In this document: positions 41,783 through 51,475 of the stretch, in pieces
Layout of the letters: every line of letters begins with the position of its first letter
How positions within the stretch are numbered: position 1 is the first letter of the stretch
Source: Miscanthus floridulus
Lineage: Eukaryota > Streptophyta > Magnoliopsida > Poales > Poaceae
Direction: 5' to 3'
DNA length: 64,000 bases
Assembly: GCF_019320115.1 (NCBI RefSeq)
Contig: NC_089584.1
Location: 71,393,533-71,457,532, forward strand
Notes under the pieces: generated by a model
Told to the model about the DNA's origin: nothing
Databases searched by the model: none
What the model saw: the letters and a program-made list of their open reading frames with translations, nothing else
Made by a program: the position numbers and the translations under genes

Positions 41783-42064
41783 TCTTTAGTCCCGGTTGGA
41801 GACAGCAACCGGGACTAAAGGTCCATTTCTAGTCCCGGACGGAGCCTCTAGCCAGGAGTAGACTTTTACTCCTAGTTGGAGGGACCAACCGGGAGTAAAA
41901 GTTAACCTTTAGTCCCGGTTGGTAGCTCCAACCGAGACTAAAGGTCCCCTGCAGCAAAAGCCTGCTGCAGTAGCCGTTGGGCAGGGATCTTTAGTCCTGG
42001 TTGGATCTACCAACCGGGACTAAAGGTTTCTCTAGTCCCGGGCGCGAAAAATACTGGGACTAAA
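41783..42064. repeat. Right subterminal palindromes of CACTA element 2
   Basis: Six or more copies of the repeat in both orientations, including 'tttagtcccggttggtagct' near 41911. This is the densest cluster in the window. Confidence 0.88.
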
Positions 42065-42898
42065 GCCAAATTTCGAAGTGGATGAAAAGTCGTTTCTCTG
42101 CTAGTGGTAGCAATCTTGGTTCCAAGCATTTTATCTCCACTATGCTCTTGCAGCTTTTTTCACCATGGATCTTTTGGACAAGTTAGGTGATTAGCTGTTG
42201 ACTGGAGAGTCTGATTCTCAATTGCTTTGTGCCGTTAGTTACAAACCGTAGAGAAGTAGATGCAGCCGAACAGGCTACTCCAGTCCTATGTATCTGAACA
42301 ATTAGCACATCTGTGTTTTCCTGATCATCAATCAGTAAATCATGGTGGGCTTTAATTAAATTACTTGATAATCTAGATAGCATTCAGCTAATACATGTTT
42401 TTTTCTTCCAAATTTTCTTCAGAAGGGAGAGCTAAAGGAGCTGCGCGCATGGTGATATTGCACAAGAAGCCATAGTATTTGCGATGCAGAATTCTCAGAC
42501 TACACATTCTTTCTCAAATGAATTGGTGAACGTTGTCTTTCTGTGGCTTTGTTTTTGAATTTATTTTCTCTGTTTTGTTCTGATCGTGCCAGTTATGTTG
42601 CATCCCGTTTGCATGTCTGCATTGAGACCATGCTATTGGAATTGGAAATGGCAGGCCCGAATTCCATGTGTTTGGATGGCTATGGCATTGGAGTCTAGAA
42701 ATTGGACTCGTTTCTGCGCGGCATTCGCTTCACCTAGCGCGACCCCGAAGCGATATCGAGCCGTGACCCTCCATATTGGCTGGAATCGCATCCCCTCCCG
42801 CTCTGCTCGTCGTCTCCAACTCCAGCTTCGCGGCGTCTCCAAGTCCGGTGCCGGCCCCTCCAACCTCCTCACCAGATCTCCTCCGCAAGGGGCACGCT

Positions 42899-42900
<2 letters not shown>

Positions 42901-42933
<33 letters not shown>
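42901..42933. repeat. Poly-C tract, about 33 bases
   Basis: An uninterrupted C homopolymer at the right edge of the GC-rich segment, unusual in plant DNA. Glycine- or proline-only frames across it are artefacts. Confidence 0.95.
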
Positions 42934-42934
<1 letters not shown>

Positions 42935-42976
42935 CGCATGCGGCCAGTCTAAGAGGAGAGGTAGCTTTGGTACTAC

Positions 42977-42979
<3 letters not shown>

Positions 42980-43038
<59 letters not shown>

Positions 43039-43063
43039 ATATATATATATACACACACACACT
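42980..43063. repeat. (TA)n and short (CA)n microsatellite
   Basis: About 57 bp of TA repeats, then another short TA run and ACACACACAC, ending at 43063. Confidence 0.95.
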
Positions 43064-43526
43064 AAGGTATTTAATTGTGGGTTATCTTTGATACGACTGT
43101 GAATGCATATTTATATGTATGTATGGCACATATTTACTTTCGGGTAGCTTTAATACAGAAGTATATGTATGGGTATACATATATGAAAGTATTTAGTTGC
43201 AACCTAGAGCCCAGATTTATATTTTTTTTTGCATATATGATTGTTGGGTTGGGCTGAAATGAAATTCTTGTGCAGATACACTAACAACGAAACGTGTAGC
43301 CCGATTAGTTACGTATATTGAGAGAACATATATATGCCACCGTGTATGTCGCTAGAATTTTAAAATTTTCCTAAGATTCGTGAGGACATACGAAACGTGC
43401 ATGCATCATGTTCACTCATGCATTTACATTGTTGCATCCCTCCCTTACTTATAATTGCTTACCCCATTCATTGAATTTCTTCTCACATATGATATCCTCT
43501 CACAAGAGTTGAACACTTTACTATAG

Positions 43527-44007
43527 ATGGCAGCACTAGGAGCCCCGCCTCATAGTGACACGTTCCTAGCTGTGTTTGGCACTCCGACCTTGCTATGGAG
43601 GGTGCTAAACTCAGTTGGGTACGCTGAAGCCACCCCGCTACTTCTGGAGGGAAGTGGCAGCTGAGGGGCAGCCGTGGTATGATGTGCGGGTGACCATTCT
43701 GGCCCGTGCAGACAATCCACAGTGGCAGGGTTGGAGTATTGAGTCAGATGGGCAGTCTCCTTTGGAAGGTGCCCAAGTGGTAGCTTTGGAGGCACTGAGT
43801 GAGATCTGTCAGGAGTTTGGTGATGAGCTTGTCAACGGTCCAGCCGGAACCTTTCCCCGGGTGGATCCATCGGTGACCGCTTGGATGCAGCGGGGCGGCA
43901 ATGCACCGGTAAGAGACCGTGATGAGCGAGCAGAGAGCACTAGTGCTGCTTTGAGCGCTACGTTCCGTCCTGAAGTTGTTCTACTCACGCCAAACCCTAA
44001 ACCCTAA
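43527..44007 (+). pseudogene. Unrecognised ORF with a possible double-stranded-RNA-binding-like fold
   Basis: ATG at 43527 opens 'MAALGAPPHSDTF'; a single-base frameshift near 43617 moves the reading to the frame that is open to 44007. The following 65 residues have the pattern of a dsRBD-like alpha/beta unit: an extended 'WYDVRVTILAR', a loop with 'WSIESDGQSP' and a long helix 'EGAQVVALEALSEICQEF'. An acidic/basic tail ('RDRDERAES') follows. I recall related uncharacterised proteins from grass repeats, but no named family. The fold is inference. The frame ends inside a telomere-type repeat, so the C-terminus is not native. Confidence 0.45.
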
Positions 44008-44032
44008 ACTCTAAACCCTAAACCCTAAACCC
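43992..44032. repeat. Interstitial telomere-type repeat (CCCTAAA)n
   Basis: About five units of AAACCCT, with one variant (AAACTCT), directly abut the preceding ORF. Plant telomeres use this heptamer. Confidence 0.92.
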
Positions 44033-44130
44033 AACACCCCCTGGGATTCACCATTGACATCTCTAACAGTAAAGGGTTCAAACATCTCAAGTATAACCAT
44101 TTGATGTAAAATTTATTTTCTTGTTGACTA

Positions 44131-44387
44131 CTCCCTCCATCCATAGAAGGGCGCAACTATGGAATTTGTGCAATGCAAACTAAGTTAATTTTGACTAAGT
44201 TATGGCAAATAATATTAATAACTATGTCTCCAACTAGACTTACTACGAAAATATATTTTATATAATTAATTTAATGATATTTATTTTATACCATATATGT
44301 TAGTGCTTTTTATATAGCTTTGGTCAAACTTTAAATTATTTGACTCTTTCAAAAGTGAGTGTTGCATTCCTTTATGGACGCATGGAG
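44131..44387. mobile_element. Stowaway-like MITE, 257 bp
   Basis: The ends CTCCCTCCATCCATA and TTATGGACGCATGGAG are inverted, and TA flanks both sides (44129-44130, 44388-44389). The interior is AT-rich. Start and target site fit the Tc1/mariner-type Stowaway group of grasses. Confidence 0.88.
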
Positions 44388-45325
44388 TATTTAGAACACC
44401 CCACACCCCCACAAAACTATTTTGCATAGAACCCCTCGTCCCAGTCTCATAGGTATTAGGATCGGACTAGACATCGGATTGATGAAGCTCTTTGTTCATG
44501 GTTTGATTGGTCCAATTAGTTGAACTGCCAGTTTAGTATTTGTTAACACCAAAATTTGGTAATTTTATTGCCTATCGAGTCTACGGAAGTAAGCCGATAA
44601 TTCTATGAATATTTATGAAGAGACTTTCGGCTTGTTTGTGTGGACTGCCCAGTAAGCTATGTTGACATATCAAGCTTCTCTTTACGTGATGCTAGAAGGA
44701 AGGCAAATACGTACATGCACACAGTTAATTAAAGGAAGGGAGAGACATGAAGCCCAGATGTTGCTCGGTCCTCACGTGGAAATAAAGAGAAAGCAAGAGA
44801 AGCTAGTTGATATATGGGTATATGCTGGGTACGTGAACGAAGGAAGCAGGGAATAGGAAATAGAGTTTGGCTTTAATACTTGAGAGGAAGGAAATAGCTT
44901 CTTGATTAAAGATGGAGCCCATGCATGAAGAAAACGATACGACTCCTGGTTGCTGGCGTGAAGATGCAAGCCGGGTTCAGTTGATATATGGCTATATATG
45001 CGGCTGCGTACTTGAGTCCATGCATGAAGGTAAAAGGAAAATCATTTGGCTGCTGGCAGCCAACGTCGAAGAAGTGCAAGAACCGTGGAGGCATCATCAT
45101 TGGCCCAGAGAGTCCAAATGCAACACAATCTTATTTACGTGACAGCCACGTGATGAAAGGAAAAGCCGGTTGCCACAAATAAAGTGGATATAGGCAAGTT
45201 AAGGCAGGTGTTTGTATACGTGCGTATTGAGGTTCGGCTCAGATTGTTAACCGACCAGACTAGAGTCGTAGACCAGATTAGTTTAGATTTTATTTTCTTT
45301 TAGTTAGGCACGTGAAGTCCAACCG

Positions 45326-45342
45326 CCCTATAAATATAAAGG
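45326..45342 (+). promoter_or_regulatory. TATA box of the solo LTR
   Basis: CCCTATAAATATAAAGG precedes the repeated leader region, where an LTR promoter is expected. Confidence 0.5.
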
Positions 45343-45464
45343 GTGATGATCAATTATAAGACATCTCCAACGATCAACATAAACTAGTACATTTACTTTT
45401 TAGCTTACAATCATCTCTTAGAAGTAGGAGTAGAGTAGATTTTGACGAGTTCTTCAGCAAGTAG

Positions 45465-45705
45465 GGCTTCCCTCGGTTAGGTCCGATCTCCGGTATGTCT
45501 ATGAGTATCCATCACGACTTATATTGTGTTTGTAAGGCTGCCCTCGGTTAAGTCTGATCTCTTACAAGCTTGGTATAAGTTAGTTATCATCAGTTAATTG
45601 TAAGGCTGCCCTCGGTTAAGTCTGATCTCTTGCAATTGCTGATAGTTATCCTTGGTTCTTATTAAAATCCACATGGCTGCCCTCGGTTAAGTCTGATCTC
45701 GTACG
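45465..45705 (+). repeat. Repeated CCCTCGGTTAAGTCTGATCTC motif in LTR leader
   Basis: Copies occur at about 45471 (variant CCCTCGGTTAGGTCCGATCTC), 45540, 45608 and 45679, spaced about 70 bp. Related 'GGCTGCATCGGTTAGGTCTGA' variants follow at about 45930 and 46160. Confidence 0.85.
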
Positions 45706-46798
45706 AATTTTGATACGAATCTCTTGCCCGATCAAGATTGAGATAGATCGGCTTTGTATCTTTTTGAATCGTCATCTTATCGCACGACATTGTTTACATC
45801 TTGCTTTAACGATGGTTCTTGCTAGTCTAGCCGTTCTATTCCAATCTTGATCGAAGATAGCATGTGGTCAAGGCATGTTTAGCCCTAGGTAAGGCTTGCT
45901 AGTTGATGAGATCTGGTCTAGAAGTGCTATTATGGCTGCATCGTTTAGGTCTGACCCCCACTACTAGCATCGTAGATTGGAAGTCGTCAAGTAGTAAGCC
46001 TTGTTTATGGCCAAGCATAGTCTTCGGCTGTATGCTATGGCTGCATCGGCTATTTAGCCGATCGTCTGTGCTTTCACGATCATAGCATGTCCCCGCGATC
46101 TCATTAAGCGTTTATAGATTTATATGCTTTAAAGGTTTAATTTGTTATCTTTATTACGGCTGCATCGGTTAGGTCTGACCCCACTGTTAATGATAGTAGA
46201 TTAGATCTGATAAGCATACTGGTTTATACACGTCTAATGGTTGAGTAGTTGCATGCTATGACCCTTCTTTCGCTGGAATCGACTATTTAGCCGATAGCCT
46301 GTCTTTTTTAGAATATATATTGACTATTTACATGCTTTTTACTTATTTTTGTTCTAGTTAAAAGCTAGTATGTTTCTCAATCAAATCATATGCTCCCACG
46401 CCTATCTTTTTACACCTTTTGCATGTTTTCATGATAATTAGCATGTTAGATCTATGTAATTGAGTAACTGATGATTGCCGATATGCTTGTTTTACTCATC
46501 ATACATCATGAACATGCTAGATATCGACTCTCTAATCGATAGCCTCGTCTTACTGGCCACTTGGCCGCACATTTGGAACTGTCTGGACAAACGACCGACA
46601 TGTTCCACCTTAAATTACTGATCAATCTTGCTCCCTTGTCAATTGCAGGTCAAATTAACTGGCACGCCCCTAAAGTCACGACCACCCGGTCCAGTGCCCT
46701 TTCAAAGCACAGAGAGAGCTCGAGATCTGCTCCGCGCGGTCTCTCCCCGGCGTTGATCACTATTTCCTCGGCGTTGATTTTTCGGCGTCGACAGTAAT

Positions 46799-47930
46799 AC
46801 AAATATTTTGCACACATTACAACTAACTACATGGTGTAGTGGTGGAGAATGCTTTGCTCTAACGTGTAATCCATAGGTCGTGAAGTATTCCTTAGCCTAT
46901 CTTTGCTCCCTATCGTGTGGTGCAGCCCTAATAACTATGCACAACCCTAATTCTAACTCCCCTATTCTTTTCTCTAGTTTCTCACTTGTCCCTGTCGTTG
47001 CTACCACTACCACCCCTCACGCCTCACCGCACACGTTGGCCTTTCTCCAAGGGTGTTGAGTTGTGCGTGGCTCGATAAAGGCAATTGTATAGTAATGCTT
47101 CACCACGTGCCGCCCTGGAGGTCAAAAGGGGGGGCTCGGGAGGGCTCCCATGCCTCTTCCATGCTGTGCTACCACCGCCCTTTGAGTGGATCTCTAGTGT
47201 GCCCCCTACCCTCAATCCTTCCTTGTCCATCACCAATTGATGCGTCCTCTGACTCTTTTTCCCCTTAAGAAAGAAGTGAGTATCTAACAATCTCTACATA
47301 TATTTCTATTGGGCAAGATGAAATGTCGAAACTGGTAGATCTGCACTAGATGTTGTCCAATCAGATTTTATGTGTGCTTACCACTTTGCAAGATGTGATT
47401 AGTGAATACGTGATATCTAGTTGATTTTTTTTAATTTACTTATGTATATCCATGTGGATGGTGTGTACTCCATTTGCCCTCTATTTGTCGTTGCTAAGAA
47501 ACAAATAGATGGTTTATGCACATTCATGAGCTCAAATACAACATTATTTTCTTCGTCAGTCCATTTGTAGTGCCTTTATTTTTAAAGCACCATTCAAAGC
47601 TCGTGATACCTGAATGGCTTGCTTATTTTAAAGAGATGTTAGGAACTGAATGTTTTTAAATTTGAATAGTTGATTTTAAATGTGTTGGCAACAAGTTGAC
47701 AACCAAAATTATCAAAAGGAGGTTGATCATATGTTTTCAGATGGTTTCCCAAACCAGCTAGGATGGTTTAGGAACTTTGTCAAAATGCATAATAGACTTC
47801 ATCATTGTGTTCCTCTCATCGAGCCAATTAAAAAAATGCAACATCTGATTGGGAGTTCGGATGAAGAAACTATAGCCTTGGAATGCAAACCAAACATACC
47901 ATTAGTTTGATTATTATTTGACATCGTTAA
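46799..47930. other. 1.1 kb with no recognised gene
   Basis: The only notable frame is 47680-47910 (plus, 76 codons: 'MFSDGFPNQLGWF', 'RLHHCVPLIEPIKKM'). Its composition is protein-like, but I know no family for it. Opposed frames at 47024-47290 look like chance. Confidence 0.4.
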
Positions 47931-47939
47931 TGCTTGTAT

Positions 47940-48063
47940 GCTTGTATCCCCGGGTTAATGCTTTTACGTGAAGCAAGGACGAAAGCATAAGTGGGATGGT
48001 GGTAGGTGTGGTTCGCTCAGCGTGCAGAGTGGATCTAAGCCGTTTGGACTCCGGGGTGTTACA
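47940..48063 (+). mobile_element. 5' LTR remnant
   Basis: Sequence ending CCGGGGTGTTACA immediately before the primer binding site. The left limit is uncertain; only about 120 bp is recognisable as LTR. Confidence 0.5.
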
Positions 48064-48066
48064 AAG

Positions 48067-48079
48067 TGGTATTAGAGCA
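48067..48079 (+). promoter_or_regulatory. Primer binding site (initiator-Met tRNA type)
   Basis: TGGTATTAGAGCA resembles TGGTATCAGAGC, the site complementary to the 3' end of plant initiator tRNA-Met, with one change. Confidence 0.7.
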
Positions 48080-48256
48080 ATGCTGATTGTAGGACGCAGG
48101 CCTAGTTAGAACTGGATGTCTTAGCATGCTTTCATCTTTGCTTAGTTCTTGCTTTCTCTCTAACCTTGTTATTTATGAAAAGTTGTGCTCACTTCAGCCT
48201 CTGTTCTATTATGAAAACCTTGTCTCTATTCTGAATCTTCTCTCTTGGTCTATTAG

Positions 48257-49040
48257 ATGGAACGTAACGAGATAACTGCCAACATCAGAGAACAGGAAGA
48301 CCAAGCTATGCCACCCTTGATTGCATTTGATAAGGAAAAGCTAATCGCTATGCAAAAGCAAGTATTGGAAGGAATGACTCAATATGGGAGTTCTCCACAA
48401 TGCTCGCCACAAGGTCAAACCAACGTACCAAAGGGACCTATGAAGAGATAAGTGGCAGAAGCTTGGAGGAAAATGAAGTCCAATGAAGGTGTTGGTAGCA
48501 AGACTCTTGGAAAGACACTATCAATGTCAATGTTGCATGCACTATGGTTTTCCCTGTCTTTGAAACAAGCCAAATCAAGGAAAGGTCGAGGTGAACTCGA
48601 ATTGTGAAACTAATATGGATGAGAAGAGAAAGGAGGTCTCAACAGAGCAAGTATTGGGAAGCAATCAACATTTGGATTTGTCACATCTAGCTCTGATCCC
48701 TAGTCAGATGAATCTAAACTATAAAGAGCTAGAAGCTTCTCAAGCTAAAACTACTTCACATGAGGTATGCATAGATGGGTGGACTATCACCTATAAGGAG
48801 TTTCAATCTCAAAAGACCAAGCAAGCTAGAAAACATATCAGTCAAACCAAGATGAATCTTTAGAGTTAGAAAGCTAACAAAACACCAAGCAACAATTCCG
48901 TCGAGTATGACATCACAAAAGATCCAGCTAAGAGAAGGTGTCATCATTGCCAATAGAAAGGACATTATGTTAAATCTTGTCCATGGAAGAATCAACAGTT
49001 ACACCATGGAAGTAGCCAGAGTCAGATGACTACCAGACTG
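48257..49040 (+). pseudogene. Degenerate ORF with CCHC zinc knuckle upstream of gag
   Basis: Open pieces 48257-48451 and 48591-48863 are separated by stops. Near 48937-48982 is 'RRCHHCQ', a stop, then 'KGHYVKSCPWK', a CX2CX4HX4C knuckle with one stop in it. A second, more degenerate knuckle belongs to the gag at about 50,320, so the element carries two. I do not know a chromovirus ORF of this form. It may be an accessory ORF or a piece of another gag. Confidence 0.45.
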
Positions 49041-49815
49041 CCACCAAAAAGTGTCAGTGATACCCAACCCAAAAGAAGCATTCGGTGAGAGTGACAAATG
49101 AAGAAATTATGCTAGACTATCCAAGATCCTTAGTTAAGGATAGGAGTTGTGCCCTTTATGTAATAAAAATGATAGTATCGCAAGTTGAGACAATGATTGA
49201 ACTGTGCATCTCTACTGCTTGTTGAATTATCGTTATGCTTATGATTGTTTTGAATCTTTGTAATGATTGCAATGATATTGTTGGGTGTTCCCATAATTTC
49301 CTTTAGTTCATAGGTTTAAGGTATAAGGATTAATGAAATAAATAGTTGGGTTATGGTTTTCTTCTGTTTTCCCTATCCTGTCTTCGGAGCAGCCTGTCTT
49401 TATTGATTCATATCTCTGATTTTGGATGATAAAAAATTATGAGGAAAATCCTAGACAACAGTAGACTTTAATACCCTTCTATGACCGCAAGAACCGTTCT
49501 CATATCTGTTTTGGTTATAAAGTTACAAAAAAAATCACAAGACGATGCAAGCTATACTTTGGTGTCCCCTACTTTACCTTCTCTTAAGGGGGGTAGCCAA
49601 GTTGAAGGATTTGCAAGATGAAGTTTTCTTGCATTCTAGTGTTTCAGGTGGAAGAATTGGATATCTCGATGGTTGGGGTTTTCTCTAGTCTTTCATACTA
49701 TCAATCCTATCTTGTCATCTCTTGAAACTACAGTAAAGAATGCTATGAATGACTGAATCCTAATGCATATATGTTGGAAACATATGACCTCTACCAGGAG
49801 AAGTGCTTCACAAGA
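49041..49815 (+). other. Non-coding leader-like stretch inside the deleted chromovirus
   Basis: About 775 bp, AT-rich, with no frame that I can support, between the first CCHC region and the gag start. Confidence 0.4.
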
Positions 49816-51058
49816 TGTTGGAAGGAATGTTCCCACTTCTAATCCATCGTCGCCAAGTTCCCCAACTATAGAGCAAGCTTTGATGATGCAGACTCAGCTA
49901 TTACAGACCACTGCTCAGAGTGTGTTGAACAATCCATAAGAAGCACCACCTATTGACAAGCATGGTACATTCTCTCATGCAAGCGACCCACTAGAAACTA
50001 ATGACTGGCTTAGAGTTGTGGATGATGCTAAGAAACATAAATGCTCTTTGAAAGGACTGAATGATGATTTGCAACTACATTGAGAGATGGAAGAGAAGAA
50101 GAGAAAACATGATCTTCAATGCCAGTTAAGAAACACTCATCCTCGGTTCGCTACGCAACCAGAATATCAGTCACCTCCTATGAATCTACTTGTGAGTACA
50201 GATCAGTATCAACAACCCGATGATGAAGTGCAACAGGTTAGCTCTCAAGAGCCATGTTTGTCATCTCCTACTATCCCCTTCATGAAGACAAATACATCTA
50301 CCAGTGAGAAAGGTTATGATTGTGGTAAGATTAAACATTATGAGAACAATTATCTTGAGAAGTTTGTTGAAAACAATCAAGGCCAGAATCAACTGCAACA
50401 AGAGCTAGAACAGAATGTCCATAGGAAGCAGGTGCATGGAAATAAGTTAAAGCAAAATTACATCCTTGGAAGTTTGAACAGTGTGGATATGATTATCACT
50501 CATGGAGCTAAGGAGGTCGTTTATGGATTGATTGCAGTAGGCCCAGCCACTGCTATGGTGATGTTTGACCCCAGTGCGTCACATTCATTTATCTCTAGTG
50601 CATACGTAAAAGATCATAAGATAACTATGCTTCCAATGAGGAAACCAGTGATAGTTAAGTCCCCAGGAGGAGAAATGAAGGCAAACAGCATATGCCCAAG
50701 AGTTAGTCTTAACATAAAGGGGGTAAAATTTGAAGCAAACCTTATTGTATTAGAGTTAGTGGACATTGATGTTATTCTTGGAATGGGATGGATGTCAACA
50801 TGTAAAGGAGTGATCAAGTGTGCCCAGCGTTCGGTGCTTCTAACTACACCGTTAGGAGAAAGAATTGAGTATGTGGGTATTCAACCTTCACCTGAGGAAT
50901 ATGACAATGGGAATGATCTATTAGAAGGTGTGAACACTAAGGATAGCAAAGTGGACTATGAGTTGCCAGATGATGGTGTAGAGGAACAAACATTCTTGGA
51001 GGAGCTCCATCCGATAGATGGTGATTATCTAGTTAGGATCTTAGAAAGAGCCTAGGGA
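49815..51058 (+). pseudogene. Chromovirus gag and aspartic protease
   Basis: Gag begins near 49815 ('IEQALMMQTQLLQTTAQSV') with stops near 49937 and 50081, and includes 'TFSHASDPLETNDWLRVVD' (about 49967), a typical gag motif. The frame 50087-51055 continues with a decayed knuckle ('YDCGKIKHYENNYLEK') and protease, where the active site reads DPSASHSF instead of DSGASHSF (near 50570) and 'VDVILGMGWM'-like sequence follows (near 50770). The C-terminus is an acidic linker ending at TAG 51053-51055. The protease Ser/Gly change predicts loss of activity. Confidence 0.8.
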
Positions 51059-51178
51059 ACTTTTATGGGAAGAGTGCTTAAAGTGTGTAAGGTTCAATGG
51101 AGTAACCAATTAGAGAAAGATGCAACTTGGGAAAATGAGAATCAAATGAAGATGAATTTTTCTCATCTCTTTTAGGTG
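51059..51178 (+). pseudogene. Terminal part of a chromodomain fused after protease
   Basis: Directly after the gag-protease stop the same frame reads 'VLKVCKVQWSNQLEKDATWE' and ends 'NFSHLF' plus stop, matching the C-terminal half of a chromovirus chromodomain. Everything between protease and this point (RT, RNase H, integrase, about 3 kb in an intact element) is missing. Confidence 0.75.
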
Positions 51179-51461
51179 TAACATAATCATGTTAGAGTCA
51201 CCCAAAGTGTCATATGAAGTTTGGTTATGCCCTTGAATTTAAAATTTCTGTATTCAAGACAGTTGTATCCCTTGACTTGAAGGGGTAGTCCGTGTATCCA
51301 AATCTTTTTATTCTTGAGCTTTGGAGATGAGACATGTGTAGCTTGTTAAGCTGGTTTACAATGCAAGTTGAGATGTTGGAACGTTTATCGGAGTTCTATT
51401 TCTAGTTTTGACTCCCTTCCTTGTCCCTAGTTTTTCTCGAATCTCAGGACGAGATTCATCT

Positions 51462-51470
51462 TAAGGGGGT
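51462..51470 (+). promoter_or_regulatory. Polypurine tract of the deleted chromovirus
   Basis: TAAGGGGGT lies 5 bp before the LTR start. Confidence 0.7.
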
Positions 51471-51475
51471 AGAAT

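Larger units (their letters stand above)
36157..42106 (-). mobile_element. Internally deleted CACTA transposon, 5,950 bp, with captured host sequence
   Basis: The left end is CACTAGTACAGAAA, the right end CTGCTAGTG, and GTA flanks both sides (36154-36156 and 42107-42109). It has the same minus-strand gene order as the first element, but about half is missing: the transposase keeps only its C-terminal half, the second gene keeps only its protease half, and the long tandem array is absent. A PEX7-like segment sits downstream of the internal promoter. All genes are broken, so it would need transposase in trans. Confidence 0.93.
42110..43526. other. 1.4 kb without a recognised gene
   Basis: 42650-42900 is GC-rich and reads as exon-like sequence on the plus strand, but I recognise no motif. 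It ends in a long C tract and a TA run. The rest is AT-rich with nothing supported. Confidence 0.5.
44541..46793 (+). mobile_element. Probable solo LTR of a Tat-like gypsy element, 2,253 bp
   Basis: It begins TGTTAACACCAAAATTTGG and ends TTTTCGGCGTCGACA. The flanking 5-mers GTATT (44536-44540) and GTAAT (46794-46798) differ at one base, consistent with an aged target-site duplication. A TATA-like CCTATAAATATAAAGG lies at about 45328. The phrase GCCCTCGGTTAAGTCTGATC and variants repeat from 45470 to 45700. No internal coding sequence follows. Frames inside are not supported as genes. Confidence 0.75.

Noticed and set aside
42633..43058. 141- and 159-codon frames across the poly-C and TA tracts
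   Set aside because: Produced by homopolymer and dinucleotide repeats (poly-Gly/Pro and Ile-Tyr runs).
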